Part shown: positions 44,496 to 52,819 of the stretch, in pieces
Layout: every line of letters begins with the position of its first letter
How positions within the stretch are numbered: position 1 is the stretch's first letter
Assembly: GCF_900109755.1 (NCBI RefSeq)
Contig: NZ_FOAR01000012.1
Span: forward strand, 100,232 to 164,231
Reading direction: 5' to 3'
From: Pseudomonas agarici
GTDB lineage: Bacteria > Pseudomonadota > Gammaproteobacteria > Pseudomonadales > Pseudomonadaceae
DNA: 64,000 bases
Translations under genes and position numbers: made by a program
The notes under the pieces: generated by a model
Database searches by the model: none
Seen by the model: only the letters and a program-made list of their open reading frames with translations
What the model was told of the DNA's origin: nothing

Positions 44496-45339
44496 CAGCG
44501 AGCGTTTATTGCACAAGCACAGCTTCGTCGAACTCGGTGCCCGCCAGCGTGCTCGGGCGCTGCTCGACAGCGGCAGTTTTCGCGAACTGCTCGATCCCTT
44601 TGAGCGGGTCATGTCGCCCTGGCTTGAACGCCAGGGCGTCGTGCCCCAGGCCGACGACGGTGTAGTGATCGCCAAAGGCGCTATCGACGGCCTGCCGGTA
44701 GTCATCGCCGCCATCGAAGGCGTATTTCAGGGCGGCAGCCTCGGCGAAGTGGGCGGTGCGAAAATCGCCGGGGCCCTGGAGCTGGCAGCCGAAGACAACC
44801 GCAAGGGCATTGCAACTCGTGCTGTGTTGCTGCTGGAGACCGGCGGCGTGCGGTTGCAGGAGGCCAATCTGGGGTTGGCGGCCATTGCCGATATTCATGC
44901 GGCGATTGTCGACCTGCGCCGTTATCAGCCGGTGATCGGCGTGGTGGCCGGCAGTGTCGGTTGCTTTGGCGGTATGTCCATCGCGGCGGGGTTGTGCAGT
45001 TATCTGCTGGTGACTCAGGAAGCCCGGTTGGGCCTCAATGGCCCACAGGTGATTGAACAGGAAGCCGGGTTGCAGGAGTACGACTCCCGTGATCGGCCGT
45101 TTATCTGGAGCCTGACCGGCGGTGAACAGCGTTTCGCCAGCGGCCTGGCGGATCGCTATGTGGCCGATGATGTGGCGTTGCTCCGCGAGCAGGTCGCGGG
45201 CTTGCTGGCGGCTGGGGTGCCCGACGTGCAACGCAGCCGGCAAGCGGATCGGTACCTGCGGCGGTTGACCGAATTGGATGCCGGTCCACAGATCGAGCCG
45301 GCGACGGTACGCCGTCTGTTCCAAGGAGATCGCCCATGA
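44488..45339 (+). CDS. mdcD: Malonate decarboxylase beta subunit MdcD
   Basis: MdcD and MdcE form the malonyl-S-ACP decarboxylase, related to carboxyltransferase subunits. The 283-residue protein has FVELGARQRARALLDSGSFRELLDPFERVMSPWL, VIAAIEGVFQGGSLGEVGGAKIAGALELA, VLLLETGGVRLQEANLGL and VVAGSVGCFGGMSIAAGLCSYLL with the oxyanion-type Gly-rich turn. The chosen ATG overlaps mdcC's end; the longer frame is not supported. mdcE starts within the last four bases. Confidence 0.94.
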   Translation: MTDSERLLHKHSFVELGARQRARALLDSGSFRELLDPFERVMSPWLERQGVVPQADDGVVIAKGAIDGLPVVIAAIEGVFQGGSLGEVGGAKIAGALELAAEDNRKGIATRAVLLLETGGVRLQEANLGLAAIADIHAAIVDLRRYQPVIGVVAGSVGCFGGMSIAAGLCSYLLVTQEARLGLNGPQVIEQEAGLQEYDSRDRPFIWSLTGGEQRFASGLADRYVADDVALLREQVAGLLAAGVPDVQRSRQADRYLRRLTELDAGPQIEPATVRRLFQGDRP

Positions 45340-46139
45340 ACGCTTATTCCCTGCGCGGTTTGCGCTGGTTTCAGGCCCTGGCGGCAGGTGCTGGCGAAGT
45401 GTCCCGCCTGGCGCCTTCACTGAAGGTCGCGGATATCGAGCTTGGCGGGCGGTCGGCTCGGTTGCTGGCAGTGGTGGCCGACCCGGCCAATCGGTTTGTC
45501 CGGGCCCGCAATGGCGAGGTCGGGTTGCTGGAAGGTTGGGGACTGGCCAAGGCCGTAGACGAAGTGATCGAGGCTGACAGCGCCAACGCGGACAAGCGCG
45601 CCCTGATCGCCATTGTCGATGTGCCGAGCCAGGCTTACGGGCGTCGTGAAGAAGCCCTGGGCATTCACCAGGCCCTGGCCGCGGCGGTGGACAGCTATGC
45701 TCGCGCTCGTCTGGCGGGACATGCGGTGATTGCGCTGCTGGTGGGCAAGGCGATGTCCGGGGCATTTCTCGCCCACGGCTACCAGGCCAACCGGCTGATT
45801 GCCCTGCGCGATCCTGGAGTGATGGTCCACGCCATGGGCAAGGCGTCGGCGGCGCGGGTGACGTTGCGCAGCGTCGAGGAGTTGGAAGCCCTGGCCGCCA
45901 GCGTGCCGCCGATGGCCTATGACATCGACAGCTACGCCAGCCTCGGACTGTTGTGGAAAACCCTGAGCGTGGAACAGATCGAACAGCCGACGGTCGCCGA
46001 TGTAGCACAGGTAGAGGACTGTCTGATCGAGGCCATCGGCGATGTGGCGGCCAAGGGTACTGACTTGAGTGGACGCCTGGGCGCGAGCAATCGGGCGGCG
46101 TCCAGTCGGGTTCGGCAACTGTTGCGCGAGCAATGGTGA
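45336..46139 (+). CDS. mdcE: Malonate decarboxylase gamma subunit MdcE
   Basis: MdcE is the second half of the decarboxylase. The 267-residue protein shows the crotonase-like core: FVRARNGEVGLLEGWGLAKAVDEVIE, ALIAIVDVPSQAYGRREEALGIHQALAAAVDSYARARLAGHAVIALLVGKAMSGAFLAHGYQANRLIAL and DPGVMVHAMGKASAARVTLRSVEELEALAASVPPMAYDI. The ATG overlaps the mdcD stop by four bases. Spacing to mdcG is 6 bp. All expected family blocks are present at normal length. Confidence 0.94.
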   Translation: MNAYSLRGLRWFQALAAGAGEVSRLAPSLKVADIELGGRSARLLAVVADPANRFVRARNGEVGLLEGWGLAKAVDEVIEADSANADKRALIAIVDVPSQAYGRREEALGIHQALAAAVDSYARARLAGHAVIALLVGKAMSGAFLAHGYQANRLIALRDPGVMVHAMGKASAARVTLRSVEELEALAASVPPMAYDIDSYASLGLLWKTLSVEQIEQPTVADVAQVEDCLIEAIGDVAAKGTDLSGRLGASNRAASSRVRQLLREQW

Positions 46140-46145
46140 ACGGCG

Positions 46146-46775
46146 ATGTGTGCTGACGACGATTTTCTCCCCCACGACCTGCTCTGGGGGTTGAGCCCAG
46201 TGCAGTTGCCGGACGATGCGCCGGCCTGGGTGGGTGAGACGCTGAGTCTCGGCCAGCCGGTGGTGGTGCGTCGGGCATTGGCGGCACCGGATCAGGTGCC
46301 GGTGGGGGTGCGCGGGGCATTGCGTGAGCAGCGTTTCGCCACGCTGCTGCCGCGAACGCTGGTCAAGCGTCGTGTACGGCCCGAAGACCTTATCGATATT
46401 GCCGATTGCGGGCGCGACTGGCCGGCATTGCAGGCGCTGCATTACCTGCGCCCCTTGCTGAATGCCTCGGGCATGGCGTGGGGAGTCGGCGGCAGTGCTG
46501 GTTTTGAATTGGCCAGCGGTTTGCCGATCCTGCATCAACAGAGCGACCTGGACTTGATCGTGCGTGCACCGCAAGCGTTGTCGCGTGGTCAGGCCGCTGG
46601 CCTGCTGCGCCAACTCGACAATCCGTTCTGTCGCGTCGACCTGCAATTGCAGGCGCCACGGGGCGCGGTGGCACTGGCGGAGTGGGCGGGCACGGCACGC
46701 CGGGTCCTGCTCAAGCGGGCCGAAGGTGCGGTATTGGTAGTCGACCCTTGGGCTGTCCGGGAGTGGGCGGCATGA
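46146..46775 (+). CDS. mdcG: Phosphoribosyl-dephospho-CoA transferase MdcG
   Basis: MdcG attaches the prosthetic group made by MdcB to the Ser of MdcC. The 209-residue nucleotidyltransferase-like protein has FLPHDLLWGL at the start, VGVRGALREQRFATLL, WGVGGSAGFELASGLPILHQQSDLDLIVRAP with the catalytic Asp pair (DLDL), and DNPFCRVDLQLQAPRGAVALAEWAG. It is 6 bp after mdcE and its stop overlaps mdcH by four bases, as in related operons. Confidence 0.92.
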   Translation: MCADDDFLPHDLLWGLSPVQLPDDAPAWVGETLSLGQPVVVRRALAAPDQVPVGVRGALREQRFATLLPRTLVKRRVRPEDLIDIADCGRDWPALQALHYLRPLLNASGMAWGVGGSAGFELASGLPILHQQSDLDLIVRAPQALSRGQAAGLLRQLDNPFCRVDLQLQAPRGAVALAEWAGTARRVLLKRAEGAVLVVDPWAVREWAA

Positions 46776-47701
46776 GCAGCCTACTGGTATTTCCCGGCCA
46801 GGGCGCGCAACAGCCCGGCATGCTGCGGCGGTTGCCCGATGCCGCTGTCGTGCGTGATTGCTTGCGGGAAGCGAACGATGCGCTGGGCGAGCATATCGAG
46901 GAGTTGGATACGCCACAGGCCCTGGCTTCGACCCGTGCGGTCCAGCTCTGCCTGTTGGTTGCCGGTGTCGCGGCTACCCGGTTGTTGCAGGAAAACACCG
47001 CGCCGCCGCGCTATGTCGCTGGCCTGTCCATCGGCGCCTACCCGGCGGCGGTAGTCGCCGAATCACTGGACCTGGGCGATGCCGTGCGGCTGGTGAGCCT
47101 GCGTGGCGAGCTGATGCAACAGGCTTATCCTCAGGGCTATGGCATGACGGCCTTGATTGGGCTGGAGTTGGCGGCTGTCGACCAACTATTGGCTCAGGTA
47201 CACAGTGAGCGCACGCCGGTCTATCTGGCGAATATCAACGCCGATAACCAGTGTGTGATCGCCGGTAGCGAGTCGGGCATGAATGCGCTGGTCGCCTTGA
47301 TGAGCGGGAACGGCGCAGCGCGGCGCCTGGCAGTCAGCGTGCCGTCCCATTGTCCGTTGCTGGACGAGCCTGCCCAGGTATTGGCTGAGGCGTTTGCCAA
47401 GATATCGATGCGGGCACCGCGCTTGAGCTACCTCAGCGCCAGCAGCGCACGGCTGCTGCGCACCGCCGAACAGATCCGCGATGACCTGGCATTCAACATG
47501 TGCCGGGTGGTCGATTGGCGCGGGACCGTGCAAAGCGCCTATGAGCGTGGCGCTCGCCTGCAGATCGAATTGCCTCCCGGTGCGGTATTGACCGGCTTGG
47601 CGCGCCGGGTGTTCGAATCAGGCACCGTCATCGCCTTCGATGGTTCCCGGTTGGACAACCTCAAGGCGCTGCTGGATGAGGAGGGACGCCGTCACCGATA
47701 A
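46772..47701 (+). CDS. mdcH: Malonyl-CoA:ACP transacylase MdcH
   Basis: MdcH charges the MdcC acetyl cycle with malonyl from malonyl-CoA (epsilon subunit). The 309-residue protein has the acyltransferase fold: LLVFPGQGAQQPGMLRRL at the start, the catalytic Ser in VAGLSIGAYPAAVVAE (GLSIG, equivalent of GHSLG), and the His in SVPSHCPLLDEPA. Compared with FabD the Ser context has Leu in place of the first His, as I believe is usual in MdcH. ATG 46772 overlaps mdcG's stop. Confidence 0.92.
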   Translation: MSSLLVFPGQGAQQPGMLRRLPDAAVVRDCLREANDALGEHIEELDTPQALASTRAVQLCLLVAGVAATRLLQENTAPPRYVAGLSIGAYPAAVVAESLDLGDAVRLVSLRGELMQQAYPQGYGMTALIGLELAAVDQLLAQVHSERTPVYLANINADNQCVIAGSESGMNALVALMSGNGAARRLAVSVPSHCPLLDEPAQVLAEAFAKISMRAPRLSYLSASSARLLRTAEQIRDDLAFNMCRVVDWRGTVQSAYERGARLQIELPPGAVLTGLARRVFESGTVIAFDGSRLDNLKALLDEEGRRHR

Positions 47702-47765
47702 ACACCGGCTGCTGCTTCGAAGGACAAAAACAACAACTTCGACAATGCGATGCGAGGACGACAAA

Positions 47766-48182
47766 ATGATTATCTACGGTGTGGCGCTGTTGGCGATCTG
47801 TACGTTGGCAGGGGTGATTTTGGGAGACATGCTCGGCGTGTTGCTGGGCGTGAAGTCCAATGTCGGCGGGGTCGGGATCGCGATGATCCTGCTGATCTGT
47901 GCGCGGTTGTGGATGCACAAGCACGGCGGCATGACCAAAGACTGCGAGATGGGTGTCGGTTTCTGGGGCGCCATGTACATTCCAGTGGTGGTCGCCATGG
48001 CCGCCAATCAGAACGTGGTCACGGCGCTTCATGGCGGGCCGGTGGCGGTACTGGCGGCGATTGGTTCGGTGGTGGTCTGCGGTTGCACCATTGCCCTGAT
48101 CAGCCGGACTTACAAGGGCGAACCGTTACCGGATGAGCCGGTGGATGTGCTGCCCGTCGCTCCTGTCGCAGGAGGACGCTGA
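47766..48182 (+). CDS. mdcL: Malonate transporter subunit MdcL (MadL)
   Basis: MadL and MadM together form a malonate:sodium or proton carrier. The 138-residue membrane protein starts MIIYGVALLAICTLAGVILGDMLGVLLGVKSNVGGVGIAMILLICARLWMHKHGGMTKDCEMGVGFWGAMYIPVVVAMAANQNVV, very characteristic of MadL. About four helices are seen. ATG 47766 has GAGG nine bases ahead. It lies 64 bp after mdcH, the largest gap in the operon, and 1 bp before mdcM. This operon uses MdcLM instead of the single MdcF carrier found in some others. Confidence 0.93.
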   Translation: MIIYGVALLAICTLAGVILGDMLGVLLGVKSNVGGVGIAMILLICARLWMHKHGGMTKDCEMGVGFWGAMYIPVVVAMAANQNVVTALHGGPVAVLAAIGSVVVCGCTIALISRTYKGEPLPDEPVDVLPVAPVAGGR

Positions 48183-48183
48183 T

Positions 48184-48948
48184 ATGTGGGAACTCATCGA
48201 GAAGGGCCTGGAACACAATGGGCTGGTCACGGCGTTCGCCTTCGTCGGCGTGGTGATGTGGGTGTCGGTGGTGGTGTCCAAGCGCCTGACCTTTGGCCGG
48301 ATTCACGGCTCGGCGATCGCCATCGTCATCGGCCTGGTGCTGGCCTGGGTCGGTGGCACCCTGACCGGCGGGCAGAAAGGCCTGGCGGACCTGACGTTGT
48401 TCTCCGGCATCGGCCTGATGGGCGGGGCAATGTTGCGCGACTTCGCCATCGTTGCCACGGCCTTTGAGGTGCAGGCCAGCGAGGCGAGGAAGGCGGGGTT
48501 GATCGGTGCGTTGGCGTTGCTGCTGGGCACGGTGTTGCCGTTTATCGTCGGGGCAAGCATGGCCTGGGCCTTCGGTTATCGCGATGCGGTGAGCATGACC
48601 ACCATCGGCGCCGGGGCAGTGACCTATATCGTCGGTCCGGTGACCGGTGCGGCGATTGGCGCGAGTTCTGATGTGGTGGCGTTGTCGATTGCGACAGGGT
48701 TGATCAAGGCGATCATTGTGATGGTCGGCACGCCGGTGGCGGCGCGCTGGATGGGCCTCGACAACCCACGTTCAGCGATGGTCTTCGGTGGCCTGGCGGG
48801 TACGGTCAGTGGTGTGACTGCTGGCCTGGCGGCGACGGATCGGCGCCTGGTGCCTTATGGCGCGCTGACGGCGACCTTCCATACCGGCCTGGGTTGCCTG
48901 CTCGGGCCTTCGGTGCTGTTCTTCATTGTGCGGGGTCTGATGGGCTGA
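48184..48948 (+). CDS. mdcM: Malonate transporter subunit MdcM (MadM)
   Basis: MadM is the larger, 254-residue subunit, with about eight membrane segments: ALVTAFAFVGVVMWVSVVVS-type first helix (GLVTAFAFVGVVMWVSVVV), SAIAIVIGLVLAWVGGTLTGGQKGLADLTLFSGIGLMGGAMLRDFAIVATAFEVQ, GLIGALALLLGTVLPFIVGASMAWAFGYRDAVSMTTIGAGAVTYIVGPVTGAAIGASSDVVALSIATGLIKAI. These blocks are typical of the family. ATG 48184 has GGAGG ten bases ahead and starts 1 bp behind the mdcL stop. It ends the operon, 4 bp from the end of convergent mdcR. Confidence 0.93.
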   Translation: MWELIEKGLEHNGLVTAFAFVGVVMWVSVVVSKRLTFGRIHGSAIAIVIGLVLAWVGGTLTGGQKGLADLTLFSGIGLMGGAMLRDFAIVATAFEVQASEARKAGLIGALALLLGTVLPFIVGASMAWAFGYRDAVSMTTIGAGAVTYIVGPVTGAAIGASSDVVALSIATGLIKAIIVMVGTPVAARWMGLDNPRSAMVFGGLAGTVSGVTAGLAATDRRLVPYGALTATFHTGLGCLLGPSVLFFIVRGLMG

Positions 48949-48952
48949 CCCG

Positions 48953-49867
48953 TCAATTCAGCCGGTTGGCATACATCCGGCATTCCGCGAGGAGCGCCAA
49001 CAAATTGGGATCACGCTCCTTGGCCTTGAGGAACACCACGCCGATATGCTGTTGCAGGTGATAGTGCGCCTGCAACGGGATCAGCTTCACCCGGTTCTCG
49101 TACACCATCGCAATCCGCCCTGGCAGCAAGGCATAGCCGACGCCGGAACTGACCATGCTCAGGAGGGTGAAAATATCGTTGACCTGCATCGCCACCTTCG
49201 GTTCGAACCCTGCCTGCTCGAACACGCGGTTGCCGTCGCGGTGGGTGGCAAAGCCCTGGGTCAGCGTGATGAAGGTCATGTCCCGCAGGTCCGCCAGGTC
49301 GACTTCATCCTGTTGGGCGAAGGGCGAGTCGGCGGGGGTCGCGAGGAAAATATCATCGGCGAACAGCGGCAGATGCTCACAGTCCGGGTCGTGGGTGCTG
49401 TTATCCAGCGACACCAGGATCGCGTCCACTTCCATGTTCTTGAGCTTGTACAGCAGGTCGAAATTGGAGCCCAGAATCAGGTCGATATTCAGTTCGCTGC
49501 GGCGGATCTTCAGGCCCATGATCAGTTGCGGCACGGTCTTCACGGTCAGCGAATAGAGCGATCCGAGCTTGAAGCGTTCGGCGAAGAAACCGGCGGCCTC
49601 GCGGGTCATGCGCACACTTTCGATCACGTCCTGGATCAGTTTCTGTGCGCGCTCTTCCAGGACATAGGCGCTTTCCAGGGGTGTCAGGTTGCGGCCTTCG
49701 TGCTTGAACAACGGGCAACGCAAGGCGTTTTCCAGGGAATGGATGGCCCGGTGTACGCTGACGTTGCTGGTCTGCAACTCGGCCGCCGCCCGCGCCAGGT
49801 TGCCGGTGCGCATGAAGGCCAGGAACACCTCCAGCTTCTTCAGGGTCAACTCTTCGTCGATCAGCAT
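48953..49867 (-). CDS. mdcR: LysR-type regulator MdcR
   Basis: The 304-residue LysR regulator has an N-terminal winged helix (LKKLEVFLAFMRTGNLARAAAELQTSNVSVHRAIHSLENALRCPLFKHEGRNLTPLESA) and a substrate-binding domain ending in VKLIPLQAHYHLQQHIGVVFLKAKERDPNLLALLAECR. The SNVSVHRAIHSLE recognition helix fits MdcR proteins, which activate mdc genes with malonate as inducer. It is convergent with the operon and ends 4 bp from mdcM, so the two mRNAs must overlap at their 3' ends. It is assumed to act at the mdcA promoter about 8 kb away. Confidence 0.88.
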   Translation of the reverse strand: MLIDEELTLKKLEVFLAFMRTGNLARAAAELQTSNVSVHRAIHSLENALRCPLFKHEGRNLTPLESAYVLEERAQKLIQDVIESVRMTREAAGFFAERFKLGSLYSLTVKTVPQLIMGLKIRRSELNIDLILGSNFDLLYKLKNMEVDAILVSLDNSTHDPDCEHLPLFADDIFLATPADSPFAQQDEVDLADLRDMTFITLTQGFATHRDGNRVFEQAGFEPKVAMQVNDIFTLLSMVSSGVGYALLPGRIAMVYENRVKLIPLQAHYHLQQHIGVVFLKAKERDPNLLALLAECRMYANRLN

Positions 49868-49932
49868 GGCACCGGCTCTTTTTTGGAGGTCTCGATTGTG
49901 CCCAAGTCCTGGGGTTTTGGCTGAAGCTTTTT

Positions 49933-50475
49933 TCAGAACCAGTTGGCTCCCAGGGCGCTGCTCAGCAACCCGAGGGCGGTGCCGGCGATGATCAACCAGA
50001 TGGCATTGACCCGGCTGAAATACACCACGGCGGCGCTGACCAGTGTCAGCAGCAAACTCAAGGTACTGGTTTCCATGCTACGAATCAGGATGTAGCTGGC
50101 GGCGAGGATCAACCCCATCGAGATCGGCAACAGGGCGCGCTTGATCCGCTGTACCCACGGTGTTTCGGTGTGTTTCTCCAGCCAACCGGCACCGAACCAG
50201 GTCAGCATCGAGCACGGCAGCAGCTTGGCCGCCAGGGCGACCATGGCGCCGGGCAGGCCCGCGGCCTGCTGGCCGATAAACACCAGGAACATGCCATTGG
50301 GCCCCGGCAGCGCTTGGGATAAGGCGAAGAAGGCGATGAACTGGGCATCGTTGACCCAGTTCATCTGAGTCACGGTGTAGCGGTGGATGTCACTCAGGGC
50401 CACGGTGTTGCCGCCGATGGACATCAATGACCAGAGCGCGCATTGGATCATCAGTTGAAACAGTACGGTCTGCAT
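49933..50475 (-). CDS. Chromate transporter half-protein (subunit 2)
   Basis: The 180-residue protein has a single CHR domain with five or six membrane segments: WVNDAQFIAFFALSQALPGPNGMFLVFIGQQAAGLPGAMVALAAKLLPCSMLTWF contains the hallmark ALPGPN and GLPGA. Chromate ion transporters occur as long two-domain proteins or as pairs of short ones; this gene and its upstream neighbour are such a pair. Gap to the neighbour is 3 bp. Many annotated members are general anion carriers, so chromate as substrate is not proven. Transcribed toward mdcR. Confidence 0.85.
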   Translation of the reverse strand: MQTVLFQLMIQCALWSLMSIGGNTVALSDIHRYTVTQMNWVNDAQFIAFFALSQALPGPNGMFLVFIGQQAAGLPGAMVALAAKLLPCSMLTWFGAGWLEKHTETPWVQRIKRALLPISMGLILAASYILIRSMETSTLSLLLTLVSAAVVYFSRVNAIWLIIAGTALGLLSSALGANWF

Positions 50476-50478
50476 GGC

Positions 50479-51057
50479 TCAAGCTCGCTTGTCGACAAAA
50501 CGCAGGGCAATCGACAGCGGAACACAAATCAACAGGACGCTCCATAGCGGCTGCACCAGCACGCCCATCAGGATAAAGGTCAGGCCAAAGGCGCAGTAGT
50601 TGGCGAGGTTGCGTGGCATGGCCTTGAGCAGGCGCAGGGTGGTGCCGAGCATCAGCCCGGTGGCGATCGGCATGATGGCACCGAACACCTGTTGCACCGC
50701 ATCGATGTTCCACCAACGGGCGTAGGCAAAGCCCGCCAGCACGGTGATGATCGAGGGGAACAGATAGAGTCCCAGCAGCGCCACGCAAGCTCCCGGCAGA
50801 CCGTGATGGCGCCGACCGTAGATGATGCTGACGTTGCCGATATTCGGTCCGGGGAAAAACTGCCCGGTGGTCAGCAGTTCGTTGAAGCCTTGTTCATCGA
50901 CCCAGCGCCGACGGTCCACCATCATCTGCCGTGCCCAGGGCATCACGCCGCCGAAGCCGAACAGGCCGACCATGGCGAAGTTGTAGAAGAGTTGCCAGAG
51001 ACTGGGTGACGGGAGAAGTGCGCTGGTCGGTGCGGTGGTGGGCGCCGTGACGGACAT
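50479..51057 (-). CDS. Chromate transporter half-protein (subunit 1)
   Basis: This is the N-terminal partner, 192 residues from ATG 51057, with AAGGAG eight bases upstream. It has LWQLFYNFAMVGLFGFGGVMPWARQMMVDRRRWVDEQGFNELLTTGQFFPGPNIGNVSIIYGRRHHGLPGACVALLGLYLFPSIIT: the FxxGG motif, the FPGPN counterpart of ALPGPN and GLPGA. In known short pairs the two halves have opposite membrane orientation and both are needed for chromate efflux. The 304-bp upstream region carries the shorter copy of the MITE-like repeat. Confidence 0.85.
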   Translation of the reverse strand: MSVTAPTTAPTSALLPSPSLWQLFYNFAMVGLFGFGGVMPWARQMMVDRRRWVDEQGFNELLTTGQFFPGPNIGNVSIIYGRRHHGLPGACVALLGLYLFPSIITVLAGFAYARWWNIDAVQQVFGAIMPIATGLMLGTTLRLLKAMPRNLANYCAFGLTFILMGVLVQPLWSVLLICVPLSIALRFVDKRA

Positions 51058-51200
51058 CAATGGGCTCCTTGGAACAGGTGAGGGCCGTTGCGAATTGGCA
51101 ATGGGTCTTCAGTAAAACCGGTTCGGCGCTGTCACACCAGATGCCTGTCGATCAATTACCGGTCGCCGGGCATTGTCTTCCGGGCCGCGAGAGCTGAGGC

Positions 51201-51326
51201 CTGGTGGCCTGTGTGGCTGCTTCTGTCAGTCGATTTCGGCGCCACAAGCTCCTGACCTGCGTTGCAGAGCCTCGCCATGGACTTCTGGCATCCGCACTTG
51301 AGCTAACTAGCCGTACAGGTTATTAG
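51201..51326 (+). repeat. MITE-like element, internally deleted copy
   Basis: This 126-bp copy matches the reverse complement of 13872-14036 at about three quarters of positions. It has lost 35 bp that in the full copy lie between two GCCAT direct repeats, with one GCCAT left at 51274-51278; this is what slipped-strand deletion would leave. Its terminal repeats have decayed (CTGGTGGCCTGTGTGG at the left, CCGTACAGGTTATTAG at the right). It occupies the intergenic region between the divergent chromate and hemolysin III genes. Confidence 0.72.
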
Positions 51327-51361
51327 TGAACAGTGTTCTGATCAATGGAGGTGAGCGGCAG

Positions 51362-51979
51362 ATGTATCACGGGGAACGGTTCAACGCCTGGACCCACCTG
51401 GTGGGGGCGGTTCTGGCGTGCATCGGCGCCATCTGGCTGTTGGTGCTGGCGAGCCTGGATGGCAGCCCGTGGAAGATTGTCAGCGTGGCGATCTACGGCG
51501 TCACGCTGCTGGCCTTGTACAGCGTGTCGACGGTTTATCACAGTGTGCGCGGACGGGCGAAGGTGATCATGCAAAAGGTCGATCACCTGTCGATCTACCT
51601 ATTGATTGCCGGCAGTTATACGCCGTTCTGCCTGATCACCTTGCGCGGGCCCTGGGGTTGGACCCTGTTCGGTATCGTCTGGGGGTTGGCAGTGCTCGGC
51701 ATGCTGCAGGAGATCAAGCCACGCTCCGAAGCTCGGGTGCTGTCGATCGTGATCTATGCGGTGATGGGTTGGATTGTGCTGGTCGCTATCAAGCCGTTAC
51801 TGGCAGCACTGGGCATGGTCGGCTTTATCTGGCTGGCCACGGGCGGCGCGCTGTATACCCTGGGGATCATCTTCTTTGCCCTCGATCACCGGCTGCGCCA
51901 TGCCCATGGGATCTGGCATCTGTTCGTGATCGGCGGCAGTGTCCTACATTTCGTGGCGATCTCCTGGTTTGTGATCTGA
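51362..51979 (+). CDS. Hemolysin III family (PAQR-type) membrane protein
   Basis: The 205-residue protein has seven membrane helices in the YqfA/HlyIII arrangement. Signature blocks are GERFNAWTHLVGAVLACIGAIWLL, STVYHSVRGRAKVIMQKVDHLSIYLLIAGSYTPFCLITLRG, and the C-terminal HAHGIWHLFVIGGSVLHFVAISWFV with the His that, in the PAQR superfamily, bind zinc. Bacterial members are involved in membrane fluidity or cell lysis in reports, with no fixed function. ATG 51362 is preferred because the family start is near MYHGERFN; GGAGG lies slightly far (ten bases). Confidence 0.86.
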   Translation: MYHGERFNAWTHLVGAVLACIGAIWLLVLASLDGSPWKIVSVAIYGVTLLALYSVSTVYHSVRGRAKVIMQKVDHLSIYLLIAGSYTPFCLITLRGPWGWTLFGIVWGLAVLGMLQEIKPRSEARVLSIVIYAVMGWIVLVAIKPLLAALGMVGFIWLATGGALYTLGIIFFALDHRLRHAHGIWHLFVIGGSVLHFVAISWFVI

Positions 51980-52007
51980 AACCTTTGTGGCAGACCACTA
52001 CAGGCCA

Positions 52008-52727
52008 CTAGAAGTCACCCCACAACTGCTGGGCCAGCGCCAGCGCCACCACCGGTGCGGTTTCGGTGCGCAGAACCCGTGGACCGAGGCGCGCCGATAG
52101 GTAACCGGCCTTTGCCGCCTGCTCGACCTCGCCATCGGACAGGCCGCCTTCGGGGCCGATCAGAAACGCCAGAGTGCCCGGCTTCGGGTGGCTGGCCAGC
52201 GGCTCGGCCACCGGGTGCAGCACCAGTTTCAGGTCGGCCTCGGCCTGTTTCAGCCACTCGTTCAACAGCAGCGGCGGATGAATCATCGGCAACGTAGAGC
52301 GACCGCACTGTTCACAGGCGCTGATTGCGATCTGTCGCCAGTGGGCCAGGCGCTTGTCGGCGCGTTCGTCCTTGAGGCGCACTTCGCAGCGCTCGCTGAC
52401 AATCGGTGTGATTTGGTTGACACCCAGCTCGGTAGCCTTCTGGATCGCCCAGTCCATCCGCTCGCCACGGGACAGACCCTGGCCGAGATGGATGTGCAGC
52501 GATGAATCGGCTTGCCCGGCGAAGCGTTCGGTCAGTTGGATACGCACGTGCTTCTTGCCGACTTCCAGCAGGGTGCCGAGGAATTCGCTGCCCGAGCCAT
52601 CGAACACTTGCAACGCGTCGCCTTCGCCCATGCGTAGCACGCGACCGATATAGTGCGCCTGGGCCTCCGGTAGCAGGTGTTCGCCAAGGCTCAGCGGGGT
52701 GTCGATAAAAAAGCGGGACAGGCGCAT
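52008..52727 (-). CDS. rsmE: 16S rRNA (uracil(1498)-N3)-methyltransferase RsmE
   Basis: RsmE methylates U1498 in helix 44 of 16S rRNA. The 239-residue SPOUT protein starts MRLSRFFIDTPLSLGEHLLPEAQAHYIGRVLRMGEGDALQVFDGSG (PUA-like N domain), has GLSRGERMDWAIQKATELGVNQITPIVSERCEVRL, and the knot with FLIGPEGGLSDGEVEQA and ARLGPRVLRTETAPVVALAL. All key segments are intact. It lies downstream of bioA on the same strand, 92 bp apart, with a REP in the gap. Confidence 0.95.
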   Translation of the reverse strand: MRLSRFFIDTPLSLGEHLLPEAQAHYIGRVLRMGEGDALQVFDGSGSEFLGTLLEVGKKHVRIQLTERFAGQADSSLHIHLGQGLSRGERMDWAIQKATELGVNQITPIVSERCEVRLKDERADKRLAHWRQIAISACEQCGRSTLPMIHPPLLLNEWLKQAEADLKLVLHPVAEPLASHPKPGTLAFLIGPEGGLSDGEVEQAAKAGYLSARLGPRVLRTETAPVVALALAQQLWGDF

Positions 52728-52773
52728 TTGAAGTCTCTATTGAAAGTCGTATGCGTGAAGGACAATGATCTGT

Positions 52774-52804
52774 GCGTGACAAGCGCGATTGCCCGCTCGC
52801 CACA
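52774..52804. repeat. REP-type sequence between bioA and rsmE
   Basis: TGTGCGTGACAAGCGCGATTGCCCGCTCGCCACAA shows the REP pattern seen elsewhere in this window, with a GACAAGC core and a CGCTCGCCAC tail. The pairing is imperfect. Confidence 0.4.
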
Positions 52805-52819
52805 AATCTGCATGATCCT

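Noticed and set aside
44506..46320. Antisense open frame of 604 codons opposite mdcD and mdcE
   Set aside because: The Pro/Arg-rich translation is typical of a shadow frame, and the sense genes are clear mdc subunits.
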